NCBI GenBank assembly: GCA_963930645.1
Contig: OZ005655.1
Location: forward strand, 133,861,626-133,925,625
Direction of reading: 5' to 3'
Length of the DNA: 64,000 nucleotides
Origin: Salticus scenicus
Lineage: Eukaryota; Arthropoda; Arachnida; Araneae; Salticidae
Shown here: piece by piece, positions 1 to 12,749 of the stretch
Layout: every line of letters begins with the position of its first letter
Position numbering within the stretch: position 1 is the first letter of the stretch
Translations under genes and position numbers: made by a program
Notes under the pieces: model-generated
The model's database searches: none
The model's input: only the letters and a program-made list of their open reading frames with translations
Told to the model about the DNA's origin: nothing

Positions 1-1900
1 TTTGTATCCTATAGGGAAATTCATGGGGAAAAGGAGAATCCGAAGTCACATGTCGGGTATGATTTAGCCTCGAACCCAAAAAGACGTATATTGTCTATTA
101 TCAGTTTCTATACAAAATTTAACAACATGCATAACATTATATTTCTTTTAGAAATGCTTGACTGTTTTATAGCCCTAAAAACAACTTAAGAATTAATATT
201 TCACATAGTTTATTAGCAGAATTTATCCATAATTCACAAAGAAGAAGTTATGAAGTACAGAGATTTAAACACAAATAAGAAAATTTAGAATTTTTTATTT
301 TAAAGAATTTTTTTCTATGGTGGGGCCCTGAGCTTTAGATTTCATTTATTGTAGCTCAGTGATAGTGGGAAAAAATGGGTATGAGTTAGACATAGTAATT
401 TATTCTAATTTTTTTCAATAGGAGTTAAAATTAACTGCAAACAATAAAATAATTATCTTTTGTCTACCTCCAAGTACATCTCCTGCTATATAACCTTTAA
501 ATGTTGGGAGGTTGCCCCAGTAATGTATTCCTGAAGAATAATTATAAAAAAAAAAAATTACAGAAAGAGACATCTTCAGAAAATGTCAAAAATTATATTT
601 CCTTGTCCGCTTGAAAAACGTCATGTAAGTTTGAAAAGTAACTATATGATTAAAATTTTAAAGGTAAAGGATATGATTATGTTAACATGGAACTACTGAA
701 AACGAAATCATGTTAACACAGAAAGACCGAAACAAAACTGTAAACTAAGTAATAGAATTTTCAGTCAGAATATCAATGCGAACTGAAGAAGCACATGTAT
801 CTAATTTAAAGTATTCTACTTCTGCCATATCACCACCTTAGTCACAAGAAAGAAAAAAAAAGTTAAGTAAGAAGAAGAAGAAGAAGATGGCAGCATAAAG
901 AGAAATTGAAGCGATAAATGAAGCTGTTGTAGTAAAACGTTTTTAAACGCAAAATATCACTACAGATTCAGGAAAAAAAAAAGTTTTGTATTTCAATATA
1001 TGAAAGAATAGAAATTAGAAGAAAAAAAAGAAAGAAAAAGAAAGAAAGAAAGAAATCTATTTAGATTAAAACTGAATTATGTGGGTGCTGCATTCTAGTT
1101 AATCTTCAACTTGAATTTTCCGAAAATGTTGCTAATGTAAATGAATAATTTTAAAATATGTAGTTCAATGAAAAAAAATAATGGTCAGATTACTGAAAGA
1201 AATTGTACGATTCTAATTTTGTTTTTAGTAATTTCCCCCTTTCCACGGCAAAATTCACCACAACCGTGACGTAAAATGAGTTTTAAAAAGTGATAAATAT
1301 TTAAATATGTAAATATTTTAAAATGTGAGTGAAAACCTTTTAAAAGTGATAATTGTAAGTCCATAGCATAAATGCACCAGAAATTTTTATATGTTTAATG
1401 TATTTTTTAGAAAAAATAAGTAATGAATGTTAAAAATCGATATTTCAAACTATGTTACCCCAACAGACCTTATACCTATAAATGTACTCTCTCTTAAACA
1501 AATAAATATTCGATCAGAAATTGTGTAAAACATCATTTATTTACAGTATATCACGCATTTACAATTAACTTTTTAATATTTGTGTATTTTTGTAAGAACA
1601 ATGTTCTATTACATAGTATTCTTACAGTAATTATTTTTAATGTTATGCATGCTGTCAATTGTTTTATTATTTATTTTTTTTCAGGGTAAATTTACTTATT
1701 TACTTATTTTTTTTTTTTATTGCAATTACACTGTAAATATTTTTCGTAAAATAATTGTTTATTAACCTCTTATCTTACTATCACTTTACCCTTTACATAG
1801 AATACTGTCTAAACACCATACATTTGCAGTGATTTCTTTACACGATGCTTAGAAAACCTGCCTTTAAGCCATTTAAACGGAGTATGGCCAATTAAACAAA
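1..1900. other. AT-rich non-coding DNA
   Basis: No coding region or recognisable mobile element is visible. The stretch holds short purine microsatellites: (GAA)n at about 871-887 and a GAAA-type run at about 1021-1055. It also has many short A and T runs. An A-box-like string (tgtagctcagtgatagtgg) near 350 has no B box behind it, so I do not call a tRNA there. Confidence 0.7.
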
Positions 1901-2445
1901 TTTTACTTCCATACTATATTCGCCGAGAACTGATAGCGGAAGTAAATAAAGCAGCGTGACTCTTGGTGATACAGTTGAATGACTGGCGTTGGATTGAAGA
2001 CAAACGGTGTCTCTCTGACAAGTAAACGACTTCTTTTTTCGTTTATTTCGTACCGGTGTTTTCCTTTATTTTGGCGTATAATGATAATAATGGAAAACGA
2101 AAGCATGGGGTAAAGTTCTCGGAAGAAAAGATAAATGCAGTGAACCCAGAGAATAATTTTTATCCAGCTGTCACAAACTATACTCACTTACAAGGCAGAG
2201 AAAGCCAACTTTCGGTACATATAAACAGAATCGCCCGTTCAGCGAGAAAACGTAAATGTGGCAAGCTTTGGTGATAAAACAGCAACCCTTTATGTTTACT
2301 TTTGCTATTAGTTCTCCGCGAACAGACTATAGTTTGACTGTTTGGCAACATGCCATGTTGTTGCTTTATTTAGTTTCGACTTCTGCCTTCTCCTCGTTCA
2401 CGGACATTTTCAAACAATTTAATGGTGCATTGAATTCAGCATTTC
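1900..2445. other. GC-balanced island, function unknown
   Basis: This ~550-bp stretch is clearly less A+T-rich and less repetitive than its surroundings. It contains three short overlapping ORFs: 94 aa on the minus strand at 1903-2187, and 72 aa and 64 aa on the plus strand at 2056-2274 and 2256-2450. None matches a family I recognise. A long A run begins immediately after it. It could be a promoter with an untranslated first exon, an old retroposed fragment or part of an unknown element. The sequence alone does not decide. Confidence 0.35.
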
Positions 2446-2448
2446 TGT

Positions 2449-2512
2449 AAAAAAAAAAAAAAAAAAAAAAAAAAGGGGTTTTGCTGAAGATTTATCTAAT
2501 AAAGGAATACAA

Positions 2513-2548
<36 letters not shown>
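2449..2548. repeat. Opposed A-run and T-run
   Basis: A run of about 26 A (2449-2474) is followed about 40 bp later by about 33 T (2516-2548). Together they form a potential A:T hairpin. The A run directly follows the GC-balanced island and could be a retroposition tail, but no target duplication was found. Confidence 0.75.
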
Positions 2549-2549
<1 letters not shown>

Positions 2550-2550
<1 letters not shown>

Positions 2551-4312
2551 GGTAAGCGGTACGATTAGCATATTTTTTAGAGGTCCCTGTTCTACAGTTT
2601 CCCGTATTTTGTACCAGAATTAGTGCATAATTTGGTTTTGTGATCACGGTTTTTTAAATATTAAAGCGTCATTGAAAATTAAAAGTTAATTGGTGATGAA
2701 TATATGAACTTTAATAGAAATGTCAATGGTGAAGATCAGACAATTCACATTTTAGATTAATGAAGGAACTATAGGTGAAATAAGAATTATAATCATAGGT
2801 TAATTTGAGCCATATATTTTTATACTAATATGTTGAGACCATTGTAAATCTTTCTTGTGTTTTTCCCAATATAAAAATAAAAAGATAAAGATAACAACAA
2901 CAACTAGTATTTTACAATAATATATTCTTCATATAGAGAGTTGTCTCCTATAACACTGCTATTTGGCCACTTTTTCACTCTGATGCAAGAATAAGTCAAT
3001 TAACTAAATGCATAATAAAAATTAAATCACCTCTTAAAATAGGCTGATGTACTACTTTTTTACAACACTATTGATATATTATTGAAGATATTTCTTCAAA
3101 AAGAATTTTTATGTTTTGTTTCTAAACTGTAAAACATAAAAAATCTGAAAATCAAATATTTAGATAATAAATTAGACTAGTTTTAACTATATTACTAAGT
3201 AAATATCGTAAATGCATTTTATAGCTAAATATGAAACTTGCCTTAGAGCATTTATTGGGAAATTTCATTACCGATATTGTTTAGAAGGACCTTTGTTTCA
3301 CGAAACACTTTCATTTTTTTTTTTAATTTCTTAATAATTATATTATGTCAATAAATAAAATCACAGTTCATTGCTCTAGGCAAGATTTCAGAATTATTAA
3401 TTAAAATTTATTAAGACATTAATTAGTTTACTTGTTAAAAATTTCTCAAAGGCGTAATTAAAATTAATTCACCGCATTCTTTGTCTAATTTTATTTTTTA
3501 AATATTTAATTATCAATACTTACTTTTAAACAGAATATTTGAAGTATTTCAAAGCAATATAATGTTTTAAATCGAAATAAAATGCAGCTTATTGTCAACG
3601 AAATTTTTGTAATATACACAAGACTGTTTATATAATGTTTTTACTGTAGACTAAGAATTAGATTTTTTCGTTTATATAAATTGATATCAAAGTTTTGATT
3701 TATAAACATAAGAATTAAATTTTGCTCGTGTATTAATAATTGAGTTTTGTTTGGTTATCATAAGTATATTAAAGAGGTAGTGCATTAATGTATCAATATT
3801 TTAAATGAAGTTTTAAATTAAAAAATAATGTACTCAAATCAATGCGTAAATTGAATAAAGCTTTTTTATAATATTATTATTTCTTTGTCTTTTATTGAAG
3901 TACCATTCATATTACTAAATCTAAATTGTAAAATTATTTCTCTAAATTGCATATTATCATAATAATTATATAATATTTTCTTAATATTGTACTTATTTAT
4001 ATATATATTTAAAAAAGATTTTATATTTTGAATTATGTAATAATTACTGAAATCTCAATGGAAAAATTTTAAGTTCTATAAATATTTTACATATTAATAT
4101 AACAGTTATGTCATTTTATACTAATTTGGAAAAAAAAAAAAATTTTAATATATGTTGCTTTTGAATAACATATTTCATAATATATTTTCTTTATTCAATT
4201 ATTTTCTTTATTTTTCTTTCAATTATTTTCTTTAACATATCAACACTTGGTAATTTTAGATTTCTAAGTATTTTCACATATATGACATATTTTTCGCAGA
4301 CACATAGACTGA

Positions 4313-4360
<48 letters not shown>

Positions 4361-7130
4361 ATCATATTTGTAAACAGATTGAAGTGGTTTTAAGTACTAT
4401 ATATGCTAAACAAAATATATACTTCAAAAATATAAAGCCAAAAAAATATGATTGTGTTGCACTGAACTTTAGACACATTCGGTAGTTTTCTGAAAGATTT
4501 CTGAAAGATAGTTATAGGCAGTCGTAAAATGAAAATGGTTTAAACAGAGTATTTCTCTCTCCTTTATATATATATATATATATATACAAAGTTTTTAAAT
4601 GTATTCCGGAATGTTGTTAGTTCCGCTCCCCCCCCCTTTCCTTTATAGAGTTTATTATTATTATATTTAATCATAGCTATATATTGAATAAATTTTTCTA
4701 CAAAGATTACGGTGTGAAAAAAGTGTGGGCTAACAATTTTCCAGACGAAATTAAAAAACTTGGCAGCTATATATATAATTGCTAATAAGCAGCGATTAGA
4801 CGGTTTGCACATTTATTTATATTTAATTTATTGACATTTCCAGAAAAAGTTTATTAATCTTGAAAAAAAAAAATATCTGTTTGAACTATGCATTTTATTG
4901 GTTTACCAAAAAAAAAAAAAAATAATAATAATAATAATAATAATAATAAAGAGAAATAATGTACTAGATTCAAAATAGCACATTAAATCATTTGCAATCG
5001 TTGCAATTATTATTATTATTTTAATCGATTTAACTGAAAATTTTATAATTTCTCTTAAAGTAAACTATAAATGAGGGATTTGTGAAAATGTAATTTGAAT
5101 TTACAAAAAATAATTAATATCGATTTCTAAATTTTAATAATAAAACAAACTGCATTTTAAATTTAGGATAGAAAAAAGGTGTATCTAATTTTACGTAGTG
5201 TAATCGTGATGTAGAAATTAGTAATTACATATGAGGTTATTATTTTTGAGGGGGGGGGGGGGTAATCCTAATTTGAAGTTCTCTGACAAGTCCTTTGAAA
5301 AAAATGTATCAGTACATAAAGAATAATTATTAAAAGAATGATATTATTAACCAGTTATAAAAATATATTTGAAAATGCATATCTAGCCTTTTTCATGAAA
5401 TTCCATGAAAACCTTCCTGTTTAAATTAAGTGAAACAGATCTGCAATAAACAAATAAAAAATAAAGAAATTTAATTTAATTTTTTTTATATATATTTTAA
5501 TCTTCACAAATCTATTTTAAATAACTTTATCAAATTATTTATCCAATATTTCCCAATAGATACAGAAGAAATACTTACTTCAGAGAGAAAAACATATATA
5601 GAAAAAATTTAGATATCAATACAAATAATGAATTTCTAAAACTATTGTTTTTTATACACAAATATACATATTTTTAAAAAAGTGAAAGAAATTCCAAAAT
5701 AAGGTTTACATTTCGATATTTCATATATTATTGTTATCTAAAAAGAAACTCATTTAAAAATTTTCATATTACTACGAAATCCAAAATTTGGATTTTTTTT
5801 TTTTTTTTTTTTTTTTGTGAATTATATATGCAAATTTCAGTATTTCATAATATATATATATAGCTAAAATAATTTCCCATAACTTTTAATGTATATTAAC
5901 ATTCCTTAATATGTTATAAATATTTTAGTAAAAATGCTAAATTTTATTCATTTTCATGTAGTCATAAAATATTCTGTAGATAGTGAAGGAATCAAAAATG
6001 TTTTCGACGCAGGTATTATTGATAACAGATAAAAATATTTTCAGGAAACTTGCTTTCCAGGCCATGTCATACAAAAGTGCTCAGTAAATAACTCTTTTCA
6101 AAATTTGAAATATTTAGAGTGACGTATGTTGCATTTCAAAGTATTTTTATCAAAATATAATTATTGAAAGTAAATATTACAAATATTAATCTGAAGGGAA
6201 GATAAATTAACATTAAGCATGAATTTAATGTGACATGTTTTATATAAACATAATTTGCGAATTATGATTTATTTAAATATAGCATGAAAAAAAAAATATA
6301 TATATATAAATATATAGAAGAAAAATTAATATTGAATTTAAATAATCTAATTCTCACTAAATGCAATCCATTACGAAAAAAAAAAAAAAAAACATGCTGC
6401 ACGAAAAGATTTTTAAACATTTACTAACTGACTAACTGACCTTTAGATCAGTCAACCTTCTAATACGTTTTACATGTGTAATGACGCCTGAAAATACTTT
6501 TGAGGAAGAAAACACTACCGTTCTATAAAATCATATCTTTAATTCATTTTTCACTGCTTTGGGTGTTTCTCATACATTTGATACGCTGAAATATGAAATG
6601 TTACTCTTTTCTTCCTAAAACATAAAGGTTTTTACAAAAAAGATGAAGATCAGAAGAATATACACTGTTGCTAAAACTGAATTGGAACTTTTTATGTACA
6701 AAATACACTAAAACAGGATAGTATTTGCACATTATCTTTTAAATGTCTCAGTTTATTTACATCAAAGTTCTGATTATTTTTATTTATTTATTTATGTTAT
6801 TTTATTTTTTATTTTTTGTGTACAATTTGAGGGTAATATCTATGAAGCATCCAAAAATAATCTACTAGCATGTTGACATTTCATCGGCCCTGATGCGACC
6901 TATTAATGAAAACATTTATGAAAACATTTATGACACTCCGGTATGAAATCTTCGTTAAAATAACGGGGATCTGGATCTTGTGATATCCTTTTCTGAATCA
7001 GTATCCAGAAGTTCATCAGAAAAACGTATCTTGAAGACACAAAATTCATCACACAGTTGGATAATACTTACAGCTTTAATTATTTTTAAAAACTATACAT
7101 TAAATAACTTTTTGCAGTCCTGTATATTGT
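2550..7130. other. AT-rich non-coding DNA with microsatellites
   Basis: No gene is supported. It holds (AT)n at 4314-4357 and 4565-4586, A13 leading into (AAT)n at about 4908-4950, a G run near 5252, a T run of about 24 at 5793-5816, and many shorter A/T runs. The short ORFs that cross the (AT)n tracts are Ile-Tyr repeats read from the microsatellites. Confidence 0.7.
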
Positions 7131-7159
7131 TCAGAAGTACCAGTTGTGCAATATAAGAG

Positions 7160-7161
<2 letters not shown>

Positions 7162-7238
<77 letters not shown>
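7162..7238. repeat. Long (AT)n microsatellite
   Basis: About 77 bp of uninterrupted AT dinucleotides. It is a self-complementary tract that can extrude as a cruciform and is likely length-polymorphic. It lies about 230 bp before a degenerate tRNA-like sequence. Confidence 0.95.
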
Positions 7239-7240
<2 letters not shown>

Positions 7241-7464
7241 AATCTGGAAGGTTGAAACTAATCAATGCTTTTTTTAACATTATTATATGGGAAGTATGAA
7301 TCCCTAAATTTCCTATTGAAGCCATACCACTTTTAAATTGAAGAGTATGGTTGAAAACATAGGCTAGAGTGCAAAACTTGCACAACATCCCCCATGGATC
7401 GAAATATGACGCTAACAGTTTTAGCTATTTCTATAAATTCCAACAAAACTGAAACCGCAGCAAT

Positions 7465-7525
7465 AAAAGGGGTGCAGTGGGTAGCGGGTATGGTTCGTGC
7501 ATAAGGGGTGCTGAGGTTGTGTCCT
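7465..7525 (+). other. Degenerate tRNA-like SINE head
   Basis: An A-box-like stretch (gtgggtagcgggtatgg) is followed about 40 bp later by a decayed B box (gaggttgtgtcc, compare GGTTCGANTCC). This is the layout of an RNA polymerase III promoter from a tRNA-derived SINE. No cloverleaf can be folded and no tail or target duplication is evident. The region is more GC-rich than its flanks. Confidence 0.35.
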
Positions 7526-7529
7526 GACA

Positions 7530-8900
7530 AGGGCGTTTTGTATTTTAATTTTTTATATTTAACTGGAATTTTTTTTTTTTTATTTAACTGAATATCTATT
7601 TTTTAATATATTACTTTCTTATATACTTAATTATTACAGGAAAAACATAGAGCAAAAATTAAGCAAATTGTCGACAAAAGAATGAGTTAGATTTTAATGT
7701 TGAAATTTCTTAAGGATTTTTTTTTTTTTTACATGCCGCGTAATTAATTTAAAGATCCTGTTTTTTTACCCATACTCCAAGAGACATTTTTGTGGAAAAC
7801 CTTTTATGATCTCACAGTCTTAGTAAATTATATGTTAGAGTTACAAGCCTGTAAGGAGTTTTTACAAAACGAACGTTTGCAACGTGACAGAAGTAGCTGG
7901 ATCAAATTAATTACACGGCATGTGAAAAACCCCATATGAAATGTCAACTCTGAAAAATACCTAAAATCTAGCTTGCTTGTTTGTCGAAAATTTCCTTAAT
8001 TTTTATATCGAATGAACTTTTGAATAAAGTTGCCGAATATATCTAGCTATTAACCTATGTTTAAAATTTATATATATATATATCGTTCCCGCTTGCTCAG
8101 TGAAAACGTTTTTCATAATAAAGCTCATATTTCTTGAGATATTTAAGATATCTGAATTCAAATTGCAGTATATTGTTTAAAAAATGTTTCTTTTGAATTT
8201 AAGTGGGAATAATTTTCGCTTTAAACCCTGTGAAAAAAAAAATGAAAAAAAAAAAAATGCTGATTTTTTTTTTTTTTTTTTTTGGGGGGGGGGGGAGGGG
8301 GAGTGAGCTTTAAAATAAATGCTTATATCTCCGTTATTTAACGTTCTATAGTCACACATATTCATTCACAAATTATACTTGTTCTATATCTATAGTAACA
8401 TATCCCAAAGTTACAGATCATTTCCTTTACTTGATAATACTACGTGATCGCAAACAATATTGATTTTGCTCAATTTGTGTCCGACCCTCTAATTATTGCT
8501 GTAACCTTATCTTCACTGAAAAATATAAGGAAGACCCCGTTCTTTACGTATCCAGTGTTTACAAGTATTTCATCTAGAGGTAAGTTTTTAAATTGACAAA
8601 AAAAAAAAAAAACAATCTTTTGTAAATGTTGCTAAAGTTTTGAGCAGGAGTGTATTTGGAAGATCTTAGTATTCTCCCCTTAAAAGATAAAATAAAAACA
8701 AGATAAGGATTCATGAGTTGTCTTCATAAAATCCTTTAGACATTACCTACGAATTATAATGTGGAACGACGACGGAGAAGCTATAAACCAGTCGTTATAT
8801 TAGCGTCTGTCTCTGCTAGATCTATCCCTAATAGTTTCTTTCACCTGATCAAGTAATTTTTTTTTTGTATTATTTATAAAACTTAAGAATTTTTTAGACT
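7530..8900. other. AT-rich non-coding DNA
   Basis: No gene is seen. It contains a T run near 7718, a short (AT)n near 8070-8083 and an A run near 8599. A mosaic of homopolymers at about 8229-8301 runs through two A runs, a T run of about 20 and then a G run, and is probably a replication-slippage hotspot. Confidence 0.7.
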
Positions 8901-8924
8901 TAGTATAATGACAGACAAGGACCA

Positions 8925-9060
8925 CTGTGATTTCTTAAAACATTCATTAAAAGGGAATGCAAAGTTGTGATTCGAGACAGTTGCATCTGATACTCCTGGC
9001 CAAAACTTAACTTATGATATTATAAAGCGTGGGATTAAAGAAAATTTTGCAAATTTCAGC
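8925..9060 (+). pseudogene. Ty3/gypsy Gag fragment (broken)
   Basis: Translating 8929-9058 gives a Gag capsid-like stretch. It reads F-L-K-H-S-L-K-G-N-A, a stop codon, then F-E-T-V, followed about 15 residues later by T-Y-D-I-I-K and a closing F. Leu-x-Gly-x-Ala-x(3-4)-(W/F), then Thr-Tyr and a Lys-rich helix, is the usual capsid pattern of retrotransposon Gag. It lies about 1 kb upstream of clear reverse transcriptase remnants on the same strand, as expected for gag-pol order. No CCHC knuckle is visible. The call rests on pattern and position only. Confidence 0.5.
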
Positions 9061-9079
9061 TGCCGGGGCTAAATTAACC

Positions 9080-9880
9080 GAAGAATTATACAGTCACAAA
9101 ATGTCACTTTATGTTAAGCACAGAACTTTTCTTCTCAGAAAATGAGATGTAATCAATCAATTTTAATTAAATGCATCTTTTGCTGCTATTTAGATATCAT
9201 TACTCCCCTATTCACAATTCAAATCAAAGACTATGTTAAACTTTGCAATTAATGAGGATTTACTTCAAACGCTGTCCATGAACATGCAGACATCCTGTTA
9301 ATGTAGAAAAGAACTATTCTAAGTTGGAGTTCAGTTTGCCCGCCTCTAAACGTCAATCATGATTATATTCGACCACACAAAGTTCGTCCATTCTCCGCTC
9401 CAAAAAGTAATGTAATTTTTTTTACAAACTCAGTAGAGAAATTTTAGAAAAACTAAACGTTTTTAAGAAATGGAAGGAATTCAATAACATCTGACATCGC
9501 CAGTTAAACTCCATTTGCGTCAATAAAATTTGTGTCAGTCCAGTAGACTTACCTAAATTAAACATTATTTAACATAATGTTTTGACTCCTCCAAATTTCG
9601 ACACAAAATTAGATTTTTTTTTAACCATTAAGCAAGACAAATTTAAACGTAACTACGGCCCAAGGATAATCTTTTATAAATAAAAGAAAAGAGTATTTAA
9701 AAATTTAAATTCGCCAGCTTGAAACTGCATGGTCCTAATTATTTTTATTTATTCATTTTTATTTGTAATTGTCTCCCTGAAGTATCCTTGTATAAATGGT
9801 TGTGGCTTTATGTGAGAAAAAAAGGTGATACTTATTTTTTTCTACAAAATATTTACATAATGATGAGTCTAAGTTCTAAA
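9080..9880 (+). other. Decayed gag-pol spacer of the gypsy element
   Basis: This lies between the Gag fragment and the first RT-type residues. All three frames carry stops and frameshifts. No protease Asp-Thr/Ser-Gly motif could be recovered, so the protease is deleted or beyond recognition. The start of an LTR was searched for and not seen. Confidence 0.45.
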
Positions 9881-10560
9881 CCTATCGATTCGACAGAGTT
9901 AACAATTATTTTGGAGGAAGGCAACCTCAATAAAAAAGAAAAGTTAGATATTTTCAGTTTTTTACGCTTTCTTCAGTTTCTTTAATGATCTATTTCAAAA
10001 TACTCCTGGTCTTATACATATAGTGTCATGAAATTCATATTATTAATCATGATCCTGGTTTAGTAAGCCATATCGATATGAATGGGCTGAACAGGTAATA
10101 ACAGACTGACATATTGTTAAAATGCTAAAAGAATGGATTATTGTGCTGTTGACGTCATCGTTTGCATCACTATTAGTTATAAATAGAATAAAATGTAATA
10201 AACCAGTTTTTGGTTCAGACGGGTGGAGATTTGCAATTGATTATCGCAAATTAAATGATCTTATTAATTGCCCTCGGCATCAAATTCCTATCACAGATGG
10301 TTTGCTAAAAACTAATCAAAAACATAACTAGTATGAAATCAATAGAACGTATGTCCCCCTTAGACTTAACTTTTGGTTATTTTTAAATTTCTATGAAAAC
10401 TGAAAATTTTGCTAAAAGGATAGTTATTACAAAGCAAAAGACATTCAAATTTAAAAGAATGTCTTTTGGTTGGTTCAGGACTGTTGCTGTTTTCCAAAAA
10501 GCTATGCCTGGTATGGAAAGTTTATACCTCATTTCTCTCATATTTGCGAACCACGTTTAA
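9880..10560 (+). pseudogene. Ty3/gypsy reverse transcriptase remnant
   Basis: The RT fingers and palm are recognisable across several frames. An acidic linker (9897-9985) is followed by a Pro-Tyr-Arg entry near 10064, then Met-Leu-Lys-Glu-Trp-Ile-Ile at 10122. The core F-A-I-D-Y-R-K-L-N-D is at about 10231-10260. Next come S-P-L-D-L-T-F-G-Y near 10356 and R-M-S-F-G-W-F near 10455, the equivalents of conserved palm motifs. The catalytic Tyr-x-Asp-Asp box is absent: sequence jumps from F-Q-K-A-M-P directly to H-F-S-H-I, the post-palm connection. That is an internal deletion. Stops and frameshifts also show it is dead. It is a Metaviridae-type retrotransposon. Confidence 0.85.
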
Positions 10561-10589
10561 ATTAAAGAGAGAAAGAAATAAATTAGTTT

Positions 10590-11190
10590 GGTTTTAAAGA
10601 GCTCAAGATGCTTTTGAGGAACAAAAAAACTACTCTGAAATTCCCCCAGCCTCACATGTTTCAGCTCATCCGAACTACGATAGACAATTCCAATACTGCT
10701 AAAAGAAATTATGCTATAATCGAAAGAGAATGTATAGAAGGGCTTGTGGGGTGGGCTATAAAATGTTTAGACTGTATTTCAATCAAATGCCAGAAACTGT
10801 AATAGCAGACAGTGCAGCATTTACCCGATAAACTAACGGGGAAAATATCTCAGCTCGAATGATACGACTGGCGTTAAAATTTGCGGAATATAATATAAAA
10901 CTAGATCATAGACCAGGATCCGAAAATATAGTAGTTGATTTTCTTTATAGAACGTCTCCTAATGACTCTGTTTCTGTAAATAAGGCGGTTAAATCAATCG
11001 AATTTTCTCAAACTGATAATTCTAATGTAAATATTGCTGTAGCATGTATCCTAATGCAAGTTTTAAACTCACGTGAACAATTGATTTGTGAACAATGTAA
11101 AGATTTAGAATCTGGAAAATTATACATGTATTTCGAGGATTCTTATTCAGTTTCCACATTGGAATCGGCTACAGCAATTAATTGGTCCCA
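10590..11190 (+). pseudogene. Ty3/gypsy connection and RNase H remnant
   Basis: Near 10598 an A-Q-D-A-F-E-E stretch corresponds to the tether helix. It is followed by H-P-N-Y-D and then an R-x-Y/E-R-E-C-type RNase H segment near 10720. The terminal RNase H signature is clear: I-A-D-S-A-A-F-T-R near 10805, then M-I-R-L-A-L-K-F-A-E-Y-N-I-K-L-D-H-R-P-G-S-E-N from 10859, then D-F-L-Y-R-T. In the family this is the substrate-strand handle before the integrase linker. The final frame stays open to 11194 as a 111-residue ORF, but the upstream part is shifted and stopped. Confidence 0.85.
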
Positions 11191-11319
11191 ATAGTCTTAT
11201 TTACTAGTTGACCTTTTTTTTTTTTTTATTCTAAATTATCATCTAACGGTGAATTATGAGTTGTAAGTTGACCAGTTAGGGTTTTTTTTTTTCATTTATT
11301 AGTTAACACTCGAAATTAA

Positions 11320-11840
11320 TCATGTCTTTCTTATCGGCCTCAAGCCAATCATACTGAAAGAGTAAACCGTACAATAATATAAATGATGTCGACTTACATA
11401 GGTCGAAATCATGAAAATTGGGATCAGGTCATCCATCATTTTGGTTAAGCTTTACGAATGTCAGCCAGTGATGCTACGCGAAAAACCCTGCTGAATTAAT
11501 TTTGGGATGAAAAATTTTAGCCTCATTTAAAAAATTAATTATGGCGCGTAAAATGTACCGAGCTATAGGAAAAAGAATATAGAATAATAGCAGAGGTGCA
11601 AAAGAACTTAACAAAAGTGCAAAAACAGCCCTCTATAATAATCTTCGCCGACAAACTTTAGATACAAAAATTGGGAATGAAATTTATTAGAAACTGATTT
11701 TCTAAGTTCAAGGAAACATAAACATATAGGAACGTTTGGGCCAAAATTTATCGCACCCTTCAAAGTTTTTAAAATCGAGAACAATAATTTAATTTTTTTA
11801 AATGTTAACTTTTTATTCAAAGATTCACTTCATGTCATAA
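11320..11840 (+). pseudogene. Ty3/gypsy integrase C-terminal part, broken
   Basis: At about 11332-11427 the translation Y-R-P-Q-A-N-H-T-E-R-V-N-R-T-I-I is followed by a stop, then N-H-E-N-W-D-Q. This is the end of the integrase catalytic core. The Glu of the E-R-x-N-R motif is the third acidic residue of the DDE triad. Near 11735-11770 a G-P-K-F-I-A-P-F-K-V stretch matches the C-terminal domain that follows the core. The HHCC zinc finger and the two catalytic Asp residues are missing, replaced by T-rich noncoding sequence at 11200-11320. No 3' LTR or polypurine tract was found. Confidence 0.8.
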
Positions 11841-11849
11841 ATGGATGAG

Positions 11850-12675
11850 GTGTTAGAAGGTGATAGGGGCGATGCCAATTTTACATGTATGGATATCTAA
11901 TGTTTTGAGTGAATTAAGATATTTTTGAATAGAATACGTCTTAGATTTTTAGTCGACTTATTATAAAAAGCTGCTTGTTGGATGAAGGCTATATTTCGGT
12001 CATGGTTTTAGATGAGATTGCTTTAGATTTTAAAGTTTTATTTTGGGTCCATTTAGAATTCTCATGAAAACTTTTGTTTTGTTGTAGGGCGTTGAAATGT
12101 ATTGAGAGCTTACACGGTCTTTTTTGGTGAGTCTAATTCACCAGTTGGATCCAGCGTTAGGTGGAAATAATCTCGGTGACAGTGTCAAGTTGAGTATAGA
12201 AGTTTTGGGTTTAAGAAGTAAAGGTCACTAGTCGGATTCAGCGTTAGATGGATATGGCTATTGTGAAAATGTCAGGGTAAATATTGAAGTTGAGGTAAAA
12301 GAAGGTTGCCACCTAATCGGAGATAATTTGTCCTTCGGTTTCAGAGGAGATCTAAAACAAGTTGTTGTGAAATTTGATGTTCAGTCGAATATATGTATTT
12401 TTAGGATAAGTATTTTATGAAAATTAAGTGGAATCGCTCTTTATCTATGTACTTAAAATTGACACTACCGAATGTTCGGGTGATCTTGACCGTATGCTTT
12501 TACGAGTGCTTTTGGAATTTCATGTTCATAATGACGCTGAAAATAAATCTTCCAGACGCCGCAAAGTAACTCCAAGTGGTGCCATAATTTTAATTATCGA
12601 CTCTGAGGATAGAAATTTTGTTTATAATAAGTATATATTTGTGAACGTCTTAATGGTTTCCCCCGTAAAAATTAA
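11850..12675. other. Post-integrase DNA with ~88-bp direct repeats
   Basis: Two imperfect direct repeats are visible, starting near 12138 (tcaccagttggatccagcg) and near 12226 (tcactagtcggattcagcg). Both continue into gttaggtgga / gttagatgga and end near a gaagtt. A third, poorer copy may start near 12305. They may be the 3' untranslated part of the gypsy element. A 110-codon ORF at 12428-12760 ends in the adjoining microsatellite and resembles nothing I know. Confidence 0.45.
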
Positions 12676-12689
12676 AGACACACACACAG

Positions 12690-12734
<45 letters not shown>

Positions 12735-12749
12735 CATACATATATATAT
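12676..12749. repeat. (CA)n-(TA)n compound microsatellite
   Basis: CA repeats with two GA interruptions pass directly into TA repeats. Compound CA/TA tracts usually arise by slippage and C-to-T transitions. Confidence 0.95.

Noticed and set aside
350..370. A-box-like tgtagctcagtgatagtgg
   Set aside because: No B box within 100 bp and no tRNA fold, so not called a tRNA or SINE.
4314..4950. Possible CRISPR-like or regularly spaced repeats
   Set aside because: Only simple microsatellites with no constant repeat-spacer pattern. The window is eukaryotic.
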